From assembly GCA_947474365.1 (NCBI GenBank), contig CANJIU010000062.1, forward strand, positions 1 through 55,274: a stretch of DNA of 55,274 bases, in the 5' to 3' direction. The stretch is from Opitutia bacterium. Its GTDB lineage: Bacteria; Verrucomicrobiota; Verrucomicrobiia; Opitutales; Opitutaceae. The translations under genes and the position numbers were made by a program. Position 1 is the stretch's first letter. Every line of letters begins with the position of its first letter. Below, piece after piece: positions 1 to 11,660 of this stretch. The notes beneath the pieces were generated by a model. It was given only the letters and a program-made list of their open reading frames with translations. It was not told where the DNA came from and made no database searches.

Positions 1-3347
<3,347 letters not shown>

Positions 3348-3411
3348 GTCGTCGAATTCAGGAAAGTCGTTGGAAATTGGATGCTTCGGATGGGCTACGG
3401 GCCGCTTAGAG

Positions 3412-3450
3412 CAAAAAAAGGGCCGATCTCGTCATTTGCGAGAGCGGCCC
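3412..3450 (-). terminator. Rho-independent terminator of the glutaredoxin gene
   Basis: Read on the minus strand, GGGCCGCTCTCG pairs with CGAGATCGGCCC around a 7-nt loop, followed directly by seven T. The stem has one mismatch. It lies about 40 nt past the stop codon of the glutaredoxin gene and in front of gltB, so it should insulate the two genes. Confidence 0.85.
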
Positions 3451-3489
3451 GTGAAATAGATGGTGTGCGGAGTGCTCTCGGCGGAACTT

Positions 3490-3825
3490 TTAGAAGAAGC
3501 GGATCGTTTTGGTCGCCATTTTGGCGTGCTCTTCGTCCGAGCAACCCGCGTTCGTTGCGACGCCCGTGGGGACGTCAGTCGGTTTGACCAGGTCGTTGCT
3601 GAGCAGATAATTTTCCACCTCTTCGCCGGAGACGTCGGCGAGCATCACCCCGTCGACTTCGACGCAGGGAGACAGCGGCTGACCCGACTTTTGCACCATC
3701 TCCGCGTAATTGGAGCGGTCATTGATGATGTCGATGTCCTCAAACGGCAGGCTGTGCTTCCGAAGAATGGCGCGAACACCATTGGACCAGCCACAATGCG
3801 GTTTGAGATAGGCTTTGATGATCAT
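3490..3825 (-). CDS. Monothiol glutaredoxin-like protein
   Basis: Small thiol-disulfide or Fe-S-handling protein of the thioredoxin fold, 111 residues. The N-terminus MIIKAYLKPHCGWS has the active-site motif C11-G-W-S14, so only one active-site cysteine. The cis-proline segment (PLSPCVEVDG) and a C-terminal helix follow. The ATG at 3825 is preferred over an upstream one at 3891 because the first beta strand of the fold begins right after it; the extra 22 residues look noncoding. The gene has its own terminator and lies between gltB and the TIR fragment. Whether it is redox-active or binds iron-sulfur clusters cannot be told from sequence alone. Confidence 0.85.
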   Translation of the reverse strand: MIIKAYLKPHCGWSNGVRAILRKHSLPFEDIDIINDRSNYAEMVQKSGQPLSPCVEVDGVMLADVSGEEVENYLLSNDLVKPTDVPTGVATNAGCSDEEHAKMATKTIRFF

Positions 3826-3883
3826 GTGGTGAACGTGTGTTCGGGCAGTAACGGAGCAAGGTAAAGGGCGCGTTTTCTGGCAA

Positions 3884-4282
3884 TCAAGCACCGTCTTTGA
3901 AAAGTTGCTGACAATTTCGTCCGCGGTTCGACGGCGGGTGTGCTGGTCGGACGGTGGCCGTCCGCGCGGTGGCTGCGAGAGCCAGCGAGTAGATTGCGCG
4001 AACGCGATCGAACCTCCACTCGCCGGCGCTCGGTGCTACAGGGAAGTCGATCCGCGCCTGCGTGTTGGCGGAGATCAGTGGGATAAACAGCACGCAGTCC
4101 TTGATCTGGCGGCGGATCGTGGCGTCCCACTCGTCGCCGTGCTCCAGTCCGCCATCGGCTTCGAGCCACACCTCGACACCCGCGGCCCGCGGTGTTTCGC
4201 AGATGCGCCGTGCGGCCTCGGCGTCTTGCGACGCGTAGCTGAGGAAAACGGCTCGGGAAGCGGGCGACGACGCGACGGACAT
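3884..4282 (-). pseudogene. Truncated TIR-domain protein, probable relic
   Basis: The first 75 residues read as a bacterial TIR domain: AVFLSYASQDAEAARRIC, GVEVWLEADGG, DEWDATIRRQIKDCVLFIPLISANTQAR. Normal verrucomicrobial TIR proteins of this type go on with an (E/G)YFRLEW segment and then long winged-helix or TPR regions. Here the sequence turns into an unrelated low-complexity tail (RIDFPVAPSAGEWRF...) and stops at 132 residues. The position after VW that usually holds the conserved Glu in related proteins (ExRGGD) reads GLEHGD, so the catalytic Glu may be lost. I read it as a decayed fragment of a larger gene. A functional mini-TIR protein is possible but less likely. TIR domains act as NADases or scaffolds in immunity and signalling. 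Confidence 0.55.
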
Positions 4283-4410
4283 GCAGTGGGGACGGCGCGA
4301 GCCTCGCGATCCCGTTCCGGCACGGTAAGGCGGATGTGACCGGCCCTGATCCTCGGTGCCCGCGCACTTTCCGCTAGCCGCGTCGCTCGCCCTCGCCTAT
4401 CACGCCCCGA

Positions 4411-5460
4411 ATGAAAGTCCTCGTGACCGGCGCCGCCGGCTTCATCGGCTACCACGTCGCCCGGCGTCTCACGGAGACGAAAAAGTGCGAGGTGCTCGGC
4501 ATGGACAACCTCAGCGACTATTATGATGTGGCGCTGAAGCGTGCGCGGATTGAGCAACTCGCCGCCCTTGGCTCCGAGGATTTCCGGTTCCTGCAGGCGG
4601 ATTTCGCCGACGCGGAAAAATTCGCCGGGCTCGTCGCCCACTTCAAACCCGACTACGTGGTTCATCTTGGCGCGCAGCCCGGGGTGCGTTTCAGCATGGA
4701 GCATCCGACGGCCTACACCCGCAGCAACCTCGACGGGTTTGCGAGTGTGTTGGAGGCCTGCCGGCGAACGCCGCCGCGGCATCTCGTCTTTGCCTCCAGC
4801 AGCAGCGTCTACGGTGCTGGAGCCAAGCCGCCCTATCGCGAGGACGACAACACCGACCAGCCGATCTCTTATTACGGTGCGACAAAGAAGGCCAACGAGC
4901 TCATGGCGCACAGTTATGCGCACAACCATGGTCTCAACCTCACCGGGCTGCGGTTTTTCACCGTTTACGGTCCTTGGGGCCGGCCGGACATGGCTCCGAC
5001 CCTTTTTGCGCGTGCGATTTGCGAGGGAAAGACGCTGCCGCTCTTTAATGCCGGCAAGAACCTTCGCGACTTCACCTACATTGATGACATCGTCGATGGC
5101 GTCGTGAAGGTGCTGCTCTATCCGTCTCCCGACTTGGCCGGCTCATCGGCGGCTACAGCGGCGACACGGGCCGCTGGACTCACGCTCGGGTCAGCCCACG
5201 GGAACGGGCACCCGCCGCTGCGGGTTTTTAATCTTGGTCACCATCGTCCGGTCGAAACCATTCTCTTCGTGCGCATGCTCGAAGAACTCCTCGGCAAGAA
5301 GGCCGTGGTGGAACTGCTCCCCCCGCAACCAGGCGACATGTTCGAGACCTGCGCCGACCTGACGCGCATTCAGGCCGCGATCCGGTTTACGCCGAAGGTC
5401 CCGCTGGAGGAAGGGCTCCGGCGCTTTGTCGAGTGGTTCCGCCGCTACTATCAATGTTGA
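4411..5460 (+). CDS. NAD-dependent sugar epimerase, UDP-glucuronate 4-epimerase type
   Basis: Extended short-chain dehydrogenase/reductase, 349 residues, that inverts C4 of a nucleotide sugar, most likely UDP-glucuronate, for surface polysaccharide. Visible features are the Rossmann motif GAAGFIG near residue 7, DNLSDYYD, the catalytic SSSSVYG and Y155-x3-K159 (YYGATK), and RFFTVYGPWGRPDMA, which is typical of the UDP-glucuronate epimerases. A segment of about 25 small residues (SSAATAATRAAG...GNGH, near 245-270) looks like an insertion before the RVFNLGHHRPVE strand. No other polysaccharide gene is adjacent. The exact substrate is inferred from motif similarity. Confidence 0.85.
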   Translation: MKVLVTGAAGFIGYHVARRLTETKKCEVLGMDNLSDYYDVALKRARIEQLAALGSEDFRFLQADFADAEKFAGLVAHFKPDYVVHLGAQPGVRFSMEHPTAYTRSNLDGFASVLEACRRTPPRHLVFASSSSVYGAGAKPPYREDDNTDQPISYYGATKKANELMAHSYAHNHGLNLTGLRFFTVYGPWGRPDMAPTLFARAICEGKTLPLFNAGKNLRDFTYIDDIVDGVVKVLLYPSPDLAGSSAATAATRAAGLTLGSAHGNGHPPLRVFNLGHHRPVETILFVRMLEELLGKKAVVELLPPQPGDMFETCADLTRIQAAIRFTPKVPLEEGLRRFVEWFRRYYQC

Positions 5461-5482
5461 CGGGGGTCCGACGACCCTGGCC

Positions 5483-5505
5483 AGTGTCACCTATTACGTG
5501 ACACT
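5483..5505. repeat. Solo 23-nt palindromic repeat (REP-like), copy 1
   Basis: AGTGTCAC and GTGACACT flank a 7-nt centre, CTATTAC. It sits in the short gap between the epimerase and DUF486 genes and is followed by TTTT. Near-identical copies occur at 41866, 41920 and 45385, so it belongs to a dispersed family and is not a gene-specific hairpin. Confidence 0.85.
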
Positions 5506-5532
5506 TTTGGTCGGGGCCCTTCCCGGTTTTGC

Positions 5533-5898
5533 ATGAAAACGCTCCTGCTTCTCGTCGCTTCAAATCTCTTCATGACTCTGGCTTGGTACGGTCAGCTCAG
5601 GATGAAGATCTTCGAGGGCAAGGCCCTTTGGCTCGTGGTCCTGATGTCGTGGGGCATTGCGTTTTTCGAATACTGCCTGATGGTTCCTGCCAACCGCATC
5701 GGCTACGCCAACGGCATGACTGGCTACCAGCTGAAAATTCTCCAGGAAGTCATCACCCTCGTCGTCTTCGTGGGGTTTGCCTGGCTCGTGCTGGGGGAAA
5801 AACTCACCTGGAATTATGCGGTGAGTTTCGCGCTGATTCTGGCCGCTGTCTACTTCGCGACGGCCGTCAAACCGGGGTCGGCGACGCCGAGTCACTGA
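5533..5898 (+). CDS. DUF486 (DMT superfamily) membrane protein
   Basis: Integral membrane protein of 121 residues with four predicted transmembrane helices, matching the DUF486 family of small DMT-type proteins (length normally about 110-120). Typical segments are SNLFMTLAWYGQL near the N-terminus, SWGIAFFEYCLMVPANRIGY and the C-terminal WLVLGEKLTWNY...LILAAVYF. No transported substrate is established for this family. It lies 72 nt after the epimerase, separated by a palindromic repeat, and the SEC-C gene starts 35 nt later. Confidence 0.88.
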   Translation: MKTLLLLVASNLFMTLAWYGQLRMKIFEGKALWLVVLMSWGIAFFEYCLMVPANRIGYANGMTGYQLKILQEVITLVVFVGFAWLVLGEKLTWNYAVSFALILAAVYFATAVKPGSATPSH

Positions 5899-5933
5899 CC
5901 GGACCGGGAACTCCACGTTATCGCCTGTACTCT

Positions 5934-7391
5934 ATGGACGCCTCTGCAAACAGCCCTTCGCCGGAGGATCCGGCTGACATTTTCGTGGTTAGCGAACGCT
6001 TGCGCCTGACCGGTCGAAACGACCCCTGCCCCTGCGGGAGTGGTCGTAAATACAAGAAGTGCTGTCTGGCCGCCGATGAAGTTCGCGTGCGCGAGGCCGC
6101 GCGTGCGGCAGCGGTGCGCCCCCGCCACGAAGTCGAACCCGCCGCGGTGAGCGCGCCGGTGGATCGGGAGGAGTTCGACGACGACATCGAGATTGAGGCG
6201 GAAGACGCCGGCTCGTGGGCCGTCGACGATGAAGATTCCGATGATTCCCAATCAGACGGGGCCGCGGACGAGGCCGAACTGGCCCCTGAAGTGGAGCAGG
6301 CACTCGATGAAATCTGGGCGGAATTTGACCTCCTCGAGGTTCCGACCACCGAGCAATTGGACCGTCTTCTCACGCGTTTGCTGACATTGCCACCGGAGGC
6401 GAGCGATTGGAACGACCTTTTTCAGCTCTGCGCTGACAACAATCACACCGACCTGCCCGGTGTATTTCGGCGTATCGCCGCGGAAGTGCCAATGACCGCG
6501 GACGTCGATCTGAGCTTCTTTTTCTGGGAAGTCATCGAGCGTTTCATATCGGCTGGACGGATCGACCTGTTACCGGAAGTGGTCGCTCAACTTTGCGCTC
6601 CCGGTCGTGATTATTGCGATGCCGACGCGCAGTATCACATCGGGCTTTGGCTGCAGGCTGCGGGGTGTGAGGCGGAGGCGTTGGCGGTGGAAGACCGGTT
6701 CGTGGAGGCGGTCGCCTATGAGGGTGAGGGGCCCGGTTACGCGCTGGGTGAGTGTCGTGAGCATTTTGAGCTCCGAGTCGGGGCGTGCCTCCGCGAGGTG
6801 CGACAATCCCCGGTCGACCCGGTTACGCTTGCCGCCAAATTGCTGAAGGGCTTTGAGCAGGTAATTCACCCTGACTTTGCCCGGCGCGCCGCGCTCGTGA
6901 TCGCTGGCGCATCGCCGACTCCGGTACCGCGGCGGGCCGATTTCGATTTGCCGGTAATGGACGTGATCGAAGGCACGGCGGGATGGGAGGAGGCGCTGAA
7001 GCAATTTGAATTCCTTCTGCACGTGGCCCGCGAAGCCTGGCAAGTCGAGCAGCGACCGCCTGGCATTGCGATTCGAGGGCTACGGCGGCTGATGGATGCG
7101 GTCGACGGTGAACGTCGGGAGCAGGAGCGCGGGCCCCGCCGCAACAAGGCCCGTGGAAAGATTTTCGGAAATCTACTGGACTGCCTGCAACCCACCGGGC
7201 TCGAAACACGCGTGGTGCGGAATTCACGTGGTATTCTGGGTACGAACCGGCCCGCGGCGCACCTGTTGCTCGAAGCGCACGCGACCCTGCTCGGCTTTGC
7301 GCAGCGTCACGCGTTGATCGACGCGATGTTGGCGGAGAAAACGGAAAAGCAGCTGCTGGATTTGAAGAGGACGCTCGCGTTTCCGAATTGA
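5934..7391 (+). CDS. SEC-C zinc-motif protein of unknown function
   Basis: Cytoplasmic protein of 485 residues. Near the N-terminus is a SEC-C motif, RNDPCPCGSGRKYKKCC, which coordinates zinc as CxC...CC and in SecA binds SecB or ribosomes. After it comes a strongly acidic stretch (EEFDDDIEIEAEDAG..., residues about 80-120) and then a long, mostly helical region with no motif I recognise. The reading frame is open upstream to about 5529, but that part overlaps DUF486 in another frame. The ATG at 5934 is the sensible start. Most SEC-C proteins of this size have no assigned function, and the following gene is convergent. Confidence 0.8.
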   Translation: MDASANSPSPEDPADIFVVSERLRLTGRNDPCPCGSGRKYKKCCLAADEVRVREAARAAAVRPRHEVEPAAVSAPVDREEFDDDIEIEAEDAGSWAVDDEDSDDSQSDGAADEAELAPEVEQALDEIWAEFDLLEVPTTEQLDRLLTRLLTLPPEASDWNDLFQLCADNNHTDLPGVFRRIAAEVPMTADVDLSFFFWEVIERFISAGRIDLLPEVVAQLCAPGRDYCDADAQYHIGLWLQAAGCEAEALAVEDRFVEAVAYEGEGPGYALGECREHFELRVGACLREVRQSPVDPVTLAAKLLKGFEQVIHPDFARRAALVIAGASPTPVPRRADFDLPVMDVIEGTAGWEEALKQFEFLLHVAREAWQVEQRPPGIAIRGLRRLMDAVDGERREQERGPRRNKARGKIFGNLLDCLQPTGLETRVVRNSRGILGTNRPAAHLLLEAHATLLGFAQRHALIDAMLAEKTEKQLLDLKRTLAFPN

Positions 7392-7407
7392 AGGCGGTGG
7401 GCGGGAG

Positions 7408-7429
7408 CGCCGGGAAATGGCGCCCGGCG
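7408..7429. terminator. Hairpin between convergent genes, possible terminator
   Basis: CGCCGGG and CCCGGCG form a 7-bp perfect stem around an 8-nt loop in the 53-nt gap between the stop codons of the SEC-C gene (+) and the helicase-partner gene (-). There is no clear T-run on either strand, so it may only weakly terminate transcription. Confidence 0.4.
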
Positions 7430-7444
7430 TTCGACGGGTGGTGA

Positions 7445-8440
7445 TCATGTCAGCACCCAGCGGCGAGCCCGCGGCACGTAGCAGGCTGCGAGGGTTTCCG
7501 ACCGATGATGGGCGCGCTCGACCTGCACGTGGGCCCGCCAGGCCGGTTCGGCGATGAGCAGCAACGCGTCGAGATGCGGATGCACGGTAATCTCGTGGCG
7601 CGCGACCTGGTCGGCGCGGTGGCGCGCATGCTCGGCCTTCGTGGCGGCAAGGCGGTCGGCCGTTTTGGCGGGATCGCCGCGCCGCGCGCGCGCCGTCAAT
7701 TCCGCGGCGTAATTCTCGAAATACGCGTCGATCCGATCCAGTTCGCGGCGCAGCCGCTGTTCCTGCCGTTCGCGGATCCCGGCGAGATCGTCACTCAGAT
7801 CCTGCAGCAGGGCGCGCTGCAACCACCCGGTCCATCGCGCCGGTTCGGGGGTGGGCCAGTTCACGGGTTTGCCGTTCTCCGGGCTGGCACGCGCAAAACC
7901 GATCTCGCGGGCCAGTCCTTCGTCGGACTGGCCGTCGGGCAGCGACACCGCGATCCGGCGGAGTGTCCAATGCTGGTCGATGGCCTGAATCTCACAGCGC
8001 GCCACGACGACGAGGGAAAAGTGAAAATCCGCCGCCAGCGGCGAGGTGAGATGCCAGCGCTTGGTATCGTCGAATTGGTGACGCCAGAGTTTTTCCACCA
8101 CGGCGGCGTCGGGCGGCCGGTGGGCATGGGCGTCGAGCGCGAGACGTTCGAGTGGAAGCACCGCGGGGCGCAAAGCCTCGGCGAGACGAAACGTGAGCGG
8201 ACACCCGGGAAACACCTCGCGCGCGGCATCGCGCGTGCCGGTGGCGTCCGGCGCCGTGAACTGGAGTTCGGCGGCGTGCAACGCGCCCTCCGGATTCCAG
8301 AGCGTGGCGGCCCGGCCCTCGGCCACGACGTCGAGCCGGTCATGCCACGGACGGGCGCACAACGCGCCGAGCGCGGTGAGACCGTCCTCATAAAAATCGA
8401 GCACGGCGCCGGTTTCGTAGGGCATGCGCGGGAGTTTCAT
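7445..8440 (-). CDS. Unknown protein coupled to SNF2 helicase
   Basis: Protein of 331 residues that I do not recognise. Its ATG overlaps the helicase stop codon by 4 nt (8437-8440), so the two are almost surely co-translated and probably work together. The N-terminal 200 residues look like mixed alpha/beta (MPYETGAVLDFYEDGLTALG, FHFSLVVVARCEI). Residues about 215-290 are a charged, coiled-coil-like helix rich in Arg, Glu and Ala (RERQEQRLRRELDRIDAYFE, AATKAEHARHRADQVARHE). The C-terminus resembles a beta strand-rich cap. No signal peptide or membrane helix is seen. A role as helicase cofactor is inferred only from gene order. Confidence 0.75.
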   Translation of the reverse strand: MKLPRMPYETGAVLDFYEDGLTALGALCARPWHDRLDVVAEGRAATLWNPEGALHAAELQFTAPDATGTRDAAREVFPGCPLTFRLAEALRPAVLPLERLALDAHAHRPPDAAVVEKLWRHQFDDTKRWHLTSPLAADFHFSLVVVARCEIQAIDQHWTLRRIAVSLPDGQSDEGLAREIGFARASPENGKPVNWPTPEPARWTGWLQRALLQDLSDDLAGIRERQEQRLRRELDRIDAYFENYAAELTARARRGDPAKTADRLAATKAEHARHRADQVARHEITVHPHLDALLLIAEPAWRAHVQVERAHHRSETLAACYVPRARRWVLT

Positions 8441-11400
8441 AGCGATTCGTAGTCCTGGGCGAAGAGTGTCTCGTCGAGTTGCTTCACTTCGCCATACCGG
8501 TCGCGCGCGGCGGCGAGCTCGTCGCCCAGCCCGGCGAAGGCCTCGGCCACGCGGCCCTCGCTTTCGCGCCAGCGGCGGTAAATCTCCTCCTCGAACTCGT
8601 CGCCGCTGAAGCGTTCACCGAGCACCAGACCGGTTTCGCCCACCACCAATTCGAACAGGTTCAACTTTTCCTGGAGAATTTGGAGCAGGTGTTCCTGCAG
8701 GGTGCCGGCCTGTACGAAATTGTAGATCCGCACGGGATGGTGCTGGCCGAGTCGGTGCAGGCGGCCGATGCGCTGCTCAATCTCCATCGGGTTCCACGGC
8801 AGGTCGAAGTTGGCGAGGCAATGGCAGAACTGGAGGTTGCGACCCTCGGTGCCGCTGTGGGTGAGCACGAGGGCTCCGCCGCCCTCGCGAAACTGTTCCG
8901 TGATCGGCTGCCGCTCGGGCGCTGGTGTTGCGCCGTTGATGACAAAGGTCGGGACGCCGGCGCCGCGCAGGAACTCCGCCAACGCCGCCTGCGTTTCGAG
9001 GAACTCGGTGAACAGCACGACTCCGCCCGCCCCGCGCGCGAGCGGCACGATCGATTCGCATTTACGGCGCCAGCTCGCCGCCAGTGGCGCCTGTTCGCGC
9101 CAGGCGCGGGCGGCGGCGGCATCGGGAAATTTCGCGAGCGCAGAGCGCCAGGCCGCCGGACTGCTGCCGGCGGCGCGCAGGAGCAGGCGTCCCCAGAGGC
9201 TCGACTGGCTGGCCGTGAGCCGGGCGAGGCAGGCACGGAATTCGGTTTCCCATCGCCGCCAGAAGGCGCTTTCGGCTTCGTCGGGCGCGAACAACACGGT
9301 CTCGGCGTGGCGCGGTGGTAGAACGATGCCGGCGTTCGCGCGGGTGTTGCGGATCATCACCTGCCCGAGCAGGCGGCGCAGTTCCTCGGGTTCGCGCGGC
9401 TGGCGCGGTCGCTTCGGATCGATGAAACGAGCGCGGAATTCGCGCGGGGTCGGTAATTGGCCGGGCATCAGCAGCGTGACGAGGTTGTAGAGCTCCTCGA
9501 GTGAGTTCTGCACCGGCGTGGCTGTGAGCAGGAGAAGGAACTGGCGGGGCAGTAGGTTGACGGCCTGCCAAGCCTGCGAGTCGCGGTTGCGCAGGTAGTG
9601 AGCCTCATCGACGATGAGCAGGTCCCAGTGAACCTGTCGGGCGATTTCGAGCTGCGCAGGCTGTTTGACCGTGTGGAGACTCGCGACAATGCCGGAATTC
9701 TCGCGCCAGAATTGCGGGGCGTCGTTCCGGCCACCGGGCTGATTGGTGGTGGCGGTGGCGAGGCCGAACTTGTCGTTCAATTCCTCCGACCACTGGTCAA
9801 CGAGGGAGGGCAGCGTGAGCACGAGGAATCGTTTTACCATGCCGCGCGTGAGCAGCTCCTTCAGGACGAGTCCGGCCTCGATGGTTTTGCCGAGTCCGAC
9901 TTCGTCGGAAAGCAACGCGCGGCCGCGCAACGGGCCGAGCACGCGGAGCGCCGCGCGCACCTGGTAGTCGAGGCGTTGGATCCGGCAATTGGCCAGGCAG
10001 AGGAGATCGTCGGACTGGTTGGACACCCACCACAACGCCGCCCGTTCGCGGAGCGCGAAGTCGCGGAGATCGGTGAGCGGAAGCGCCGGATCCTGAAACG
10101 TGAGCGGCGGAAGCTTGATCGTGACTTGCACCGGCGGCAGCGGGGCGGCCGCGCGCGGAACCTTGGCGGGAAGTGGATGCGATTGAGCGACCGTGGTGGA
10201 ACGGCGTTCGCCAGACTTAACCGCGGCGATCCGGCGGGCTTCGGCCTCGCGGATCGCGGCGGCCTCACGCTCTTCGCGGCGGCGGCGTTCCTCGGCAAGG
10301 CGGGCAATGGCCTCTTGCCGGCGCAGCGCCTCCTCGGCGCGTTTCTCCTCTTTCTTGGCGAGACGGCGTTGATAGCGTTCGAAATCCGTATCCGCGAAAA
10401 TCATGTCGCCGGGCGGCGCGAAGGGCGGCGCGCGCAGTCCCTCGGCCATCGCGATGATACCTTCTTCAATCACGTCGAAAACTTCAGTGCCTTTTCCGGA
10501 GAGGGGTACGGCCTGCCTGGTGACTTGGTCTCCTCCGGGAGATGGATTTAACAACCAGATGGCAGCGGTGGTCGCGTTCGTTGGGAAGCGTTTGAACCAA
10601 CCCCCGACGACGTCGCGGATGGCGTTGCGATCCCGCGGCGAGATTTCGTTCTCCTCCGCCCCTTCCACTCTGACAGACCATTGAAATTGAAATGCGCCGT
10701 GGCATCGGACCAGGGCGGTGACGTCACCTTTAGACTTGGTTGGGTCGGTCCAGACAAAACGAGTGCATTTTGCGGGTCGATCAAAATGGACCTCCAAGTC
10801 AAAGAGCAGTGGCTGCGGTCGGTAACGTCGGGACGCGCGGCGGATCGGGCCGGTGACCCCGAGCATCTGACTGAGGCGAAGATGCATCAGCTTGCGAGCG
10901 AATAGCGCGGGATCGGCCGGAGGTTTTCCGGGTTCCACCAGCCGGGCCAGCTCGATGGCTTCCCGTCCCAGCCAAGTCCAAGGATTGGCACCGGTTGGCA
11001 CGATGACCGGCAGCCAGACACCCGCCCGGGCCCTGCCGATATCGGCGTCCGTGAGGATGCCCACGCGGGGCGTGTCGTCCGGGAGTACCCGGCGCCGCCG
11101 AATGCGTTTGATCAGCGCATGCACGGAGCTTGGTTCACTGCTGCAATGGTCGTACCAATTTTCTCCCCCGAGGAAGTCCTCGGATTGGTAATGCCAGTCC
11201 AGCCCACAGAGGTACGCTATCTCCGCGGCCGCGGGCTTTAGCATACCCGCGGCGACTGCTTTGCCGTTGTCGCCGATCCAGTCGAAACGCATTCCACCCA
11301 GGGCGACGTCGAACGTGACGATCAAGCTGGGTGTTATCGACGGCGGCGCCCCTTCTGGGTACCCTCCCGGCTTGGGGGATGGCTCAGCTGATTCCTGCAT
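8437..11400 (-). CDS. SNF2-family DEAD/DEAH helicase with long N-terminal extension
   Basis: Superfamily 2 DNA translocase of 987 residues. The ATPase core has LSDEVGLGKTIEAG with the Walker A Lys near residue 505, DEAH at 598-601 (LLIVDEAHYLRN), motif III LTATPVQN, and motif VI QRIGRLHRLGQ near 875. This is the HepA/RapA-like SNF2 arrangement. The first 350 residues match no domain I know. Residues about 355-410 are a highly charged coiled coil (EEKRAEEALRRQEAIARLAE). The partner gene follows with a 4-nt overlap. No methylase, nuclease or DISARM component is adjacent, so a defence role is possible but unsupported. Repair or transcription-recycling roles are equally possible. Confidence 0.9.
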   Translation of the reverse strand: MQESAEPSPKPGGYPEGAPPSITPSLIVTFDVALGGMRFDWIGDNGKAVAAGMLKPAAAEIAYLCGLDWHYQSEDFLGGENWYDHCSSEPSSVHALIKRIRRRRVLPDDTPRVGILTDADIGRARAGVWLPVIVPTGANPWTWLGREAIELARLVEPGKPPADPALFARKLMHLRLSQMLGVTGPIRRASRRYRPQPLLFDLEVHFDRPAKCTRFVWTDPTKSKGDVTALVRCHGAFQFQWSVRVEGAEENEISPRDRNAIRDVVGGWFKRFPTNATTAAIWLLNPSPGGDQVTRQAVPLSGKGTEVFDVIEEGIIAMAEGLRAPPFAPPGDMIFADTDFERYQRRLAKKEEKRAEEALRRQEAIARLAEERRRREEREAAAIREAEARRIAAVKSGERRSTTVAQSHPLPAKVPRAAAPLPPVQVTIKLPPLTFQDPALPLTDLRDFALRERAALWWVSNQSDDLLCLANCRIQRLDYQVRAALRVLGPLRGRALLSDEVGLGKTIEAGLVLKELLTRGMVKRFLVLTLPSLVDQWSEELNDKFGLATATTNQPGGRNDAPQFWRENSGIVASLHTVKQPAQLEIARQVHWDLLIVDEAHYLRNRDSQAWQAVNLLPRQFLLLLTATPVQNSLEELYNLVTLLMPGQLPTPREFRARFIDPKRPRQPREPEELRRLLGQVMIRNTRANAGIVLPPRHAETVLFAPDEAESAFWRRWETEFRACLARLTASQSSLWGRLLLRAAGSSPAAWRSALAKFPDAAAARAWREQAPLAASWRRKCESIVPLARGAGGVVLFTEFLETQAALAEFLRGAGVPTFVINGATPAPERQPITEQFREGGGALVLTHSGTEGRNLQFCHCLANFDLPWNPMEIEQRIGRLHRLGQHHPVRIYNFVQAGTLQEHLLQILQEKLNLFELVVGETGLVLGERFSGDEFEEEIYRRWRESEGRVAEAFAGLGDELAAARDRYGEVKQLDETLFAQDYESL

Positions 11401-11660
11401 GGGGTGACAGCACGTAGGGAGAATGCGGGGGTCAAGCTGCGTCCGTTACCCAACGGAGACCTTGCTTCGCAAGATTTGATTTCCAGTCTTGACGTGTGCA
11501 GATGAACACTCCACGTATCGCTTCCAAGCGCAAGATTGCTCCACCACCCTGAATTTGGGGTGACGACGGGCTTGCTTCCGCCGAGTCCCGACCTACGTCT
11601 TCGCTCCACCGCCCGCGCCCGCACCTTTTCAACAAAAACCGTCCTCAATCCACGCCCTCT
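11401..11660. other. Divergent intergenic region of helicase and recA
   Basis: This 260-nt gap separates the helicase start (-) from recA (+) and should hold both promoters. It contains a small hairpin, CTTGC-TTC-GCAAG, at 11461-11473, a TTGACG -35-like hexamer at 11489-11494, and a LexA-like dyad next to it. The last 100 nt before recA are pyrimidine-rich without a Shine-Dalgarno sequence. I see no convincing gene here. Confidence 0.6.
11495..11508 (+). promoter_or_regulatory. Possible LexA (SOS) operator upstream of recA
   Basis: The sequence TGTGC-AGAT-GAACA matches the palindromic form TGTTC-N4-GAACA reported for Verrucomicrobia LexA, with one mismatch in the left half. It directly abuts a TTGACG hexamer, a sensible place for a repressor, and lies about 150 nt before the recA start codon. 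The match is short and was found by eye. Confidence 0.4.

Noticed and set aside
5529..5933. Upstream extension of the SEC-C frame
   Set aside because: It overlaps the DUF486 gene in another frame; the DUF486 translation has clear membrane helices while the extension has none.
7505..8452. 315-codon plus-strand frame
   Set aside because: Lies antisense to the helicase partner gene. The minus frame has the ATGA overlap with the helicase and better codon character.
10721..10733. GTGACGTCAC palindrome in the helicase gene as another REP copy
   Set aside because: Lacks the AGTGTCAC/GTGACACT arms and the 7-nt centre; it only shares the short GTGAC/GTCAC core.
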